Part shown: piece by piece, positions 63,776 to 64,000 of the stretch
Layout of the letters: each line of letters starts with the position of its first letter
Numbering within the stretch: position 1 is the stretch's first letter
Assembly: GCA_043228905.1 (NCBI GenBank)
Contig: JBHGNT010000001.1
Span: forward strand, 18,538,001-18,602,000
DNA length: 64,000 nt
Direction of reading: 5' to 3'
DNA from: Azolla caroliniana
Taxonomy: Eukaryota; Polypodiophyta
Program-made: the position numbers and the translations under genes
The notes under the pieces: generated by a model
Seen by the model: the letters and a program-made list of their open reading frames with translations, nothing else
Databases searched by the model: none
Told to the model about the DNA's origin: nothing

Positions 63776-64000
63776 TATGTAAGGAAATGCCTATAGCCAT
63801 AATGATGTTGAGTACGTAGGGCTTGGCCCACTTCATGTGAGGTCGCTCCTATGACACACATATCCAACATCCCTCCCTCATTACATGGATATGATGCCAC
63901 CATGAAATCATTCTTACGAGAGACATTCGTAATGACGTAACCATGTGATGGGCCACGTGGGCCTACTACGAAAAGAGGGCTCATTTGGCTTGACCATTAG
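63776..64000. other. Unassigned window end
   Basis: No coding similarity; gag similarity has stopped. It may be another insertion, but only one copy is visible. Confidence 0.35.

Overview
This 64 kb window is nuclear DNA from a land plant, almost entirely built of transposable elements, with one recognisable host gene near its right end. The plant assignment rests on the gene's closest remembered relatives (plant RTN4IP1-type oxidoreductases), GT..AG introns of several hundred to about 2,000 bases, and LTR retrotransposons primed by initiator tRNA-Met or by a second, unassigned tRNA. The element mix (a two-ORF gypsy lineage without chromodomain beside a chromovirus, several copies of one copia lineage, and LINEs) would fit a repeat-rich bryophyte, lycophyte or fern, but I cannot settle the group from sequence alone.

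Layout. 1-7.7 kb: a degraded chromovirus with its 3' LTR, then remnants of two more gypsy elements, LTR scraps and a copia fragment. 7.9-36.5 kb: one LINE, cut into five pieces by later insertions. The insertions are a gag-only element (8531-12525, minus), a copia element (12535-24965, minus) that itself carries a nearly intact gypsy element (15676-23070, plus), a 1.77 kb non-coding insert with a 164-bp satellite flanked by 16-bp repeats (26434-28202), a second and well-preserved copia element (28983-34487, minus), and a TACATA-type complex satellite. 36.5-40.5 kb: more of that satellite, then a second, truncated gag-only element. 40.5-47.6 kb: copia B with both LTRs, with a 1.3 kb solo LTR inside. 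47.6-55.5 kb: gypsy gag and pol remnants on both strands and the 3' half of copia C. 55.5-56.7 kb: a copia LTR scrap and a chromodomain remnant. 57.0-60.9 kb: four exons (226 codons, frame preserved) of the host oxidoreductase, followed by an antisense LINE remnant and the start of another copia element.

How the parts fit. The gypsy element at 15676-23070 has open gag-protease and RT-RNaseH-integrase frames, two LTRs, a primer site and a polypurine tract, so it is the best candidate for recent activity. The gag-only elements have related gag, the same type of LTR end and almost the same primer-binding site, so it may be their helper. The copia copies share a coding extension between RNase H and the 3' LTR, bounded by two copies of the polypurine tract, and a conserved palindrome just upstream of the LTR TATA box. 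Most premature stops and several lost catalytic aspartates are C-to-T (or complementary) changes, as expected of methylated, silenced repeats.

I found no rRNA or functional tRNA gene and no CRISPR array. Element boundaries come from reading LTR ends, target-site repeats and interrupted coding frames by eye; those marked with low confidence are approximate.
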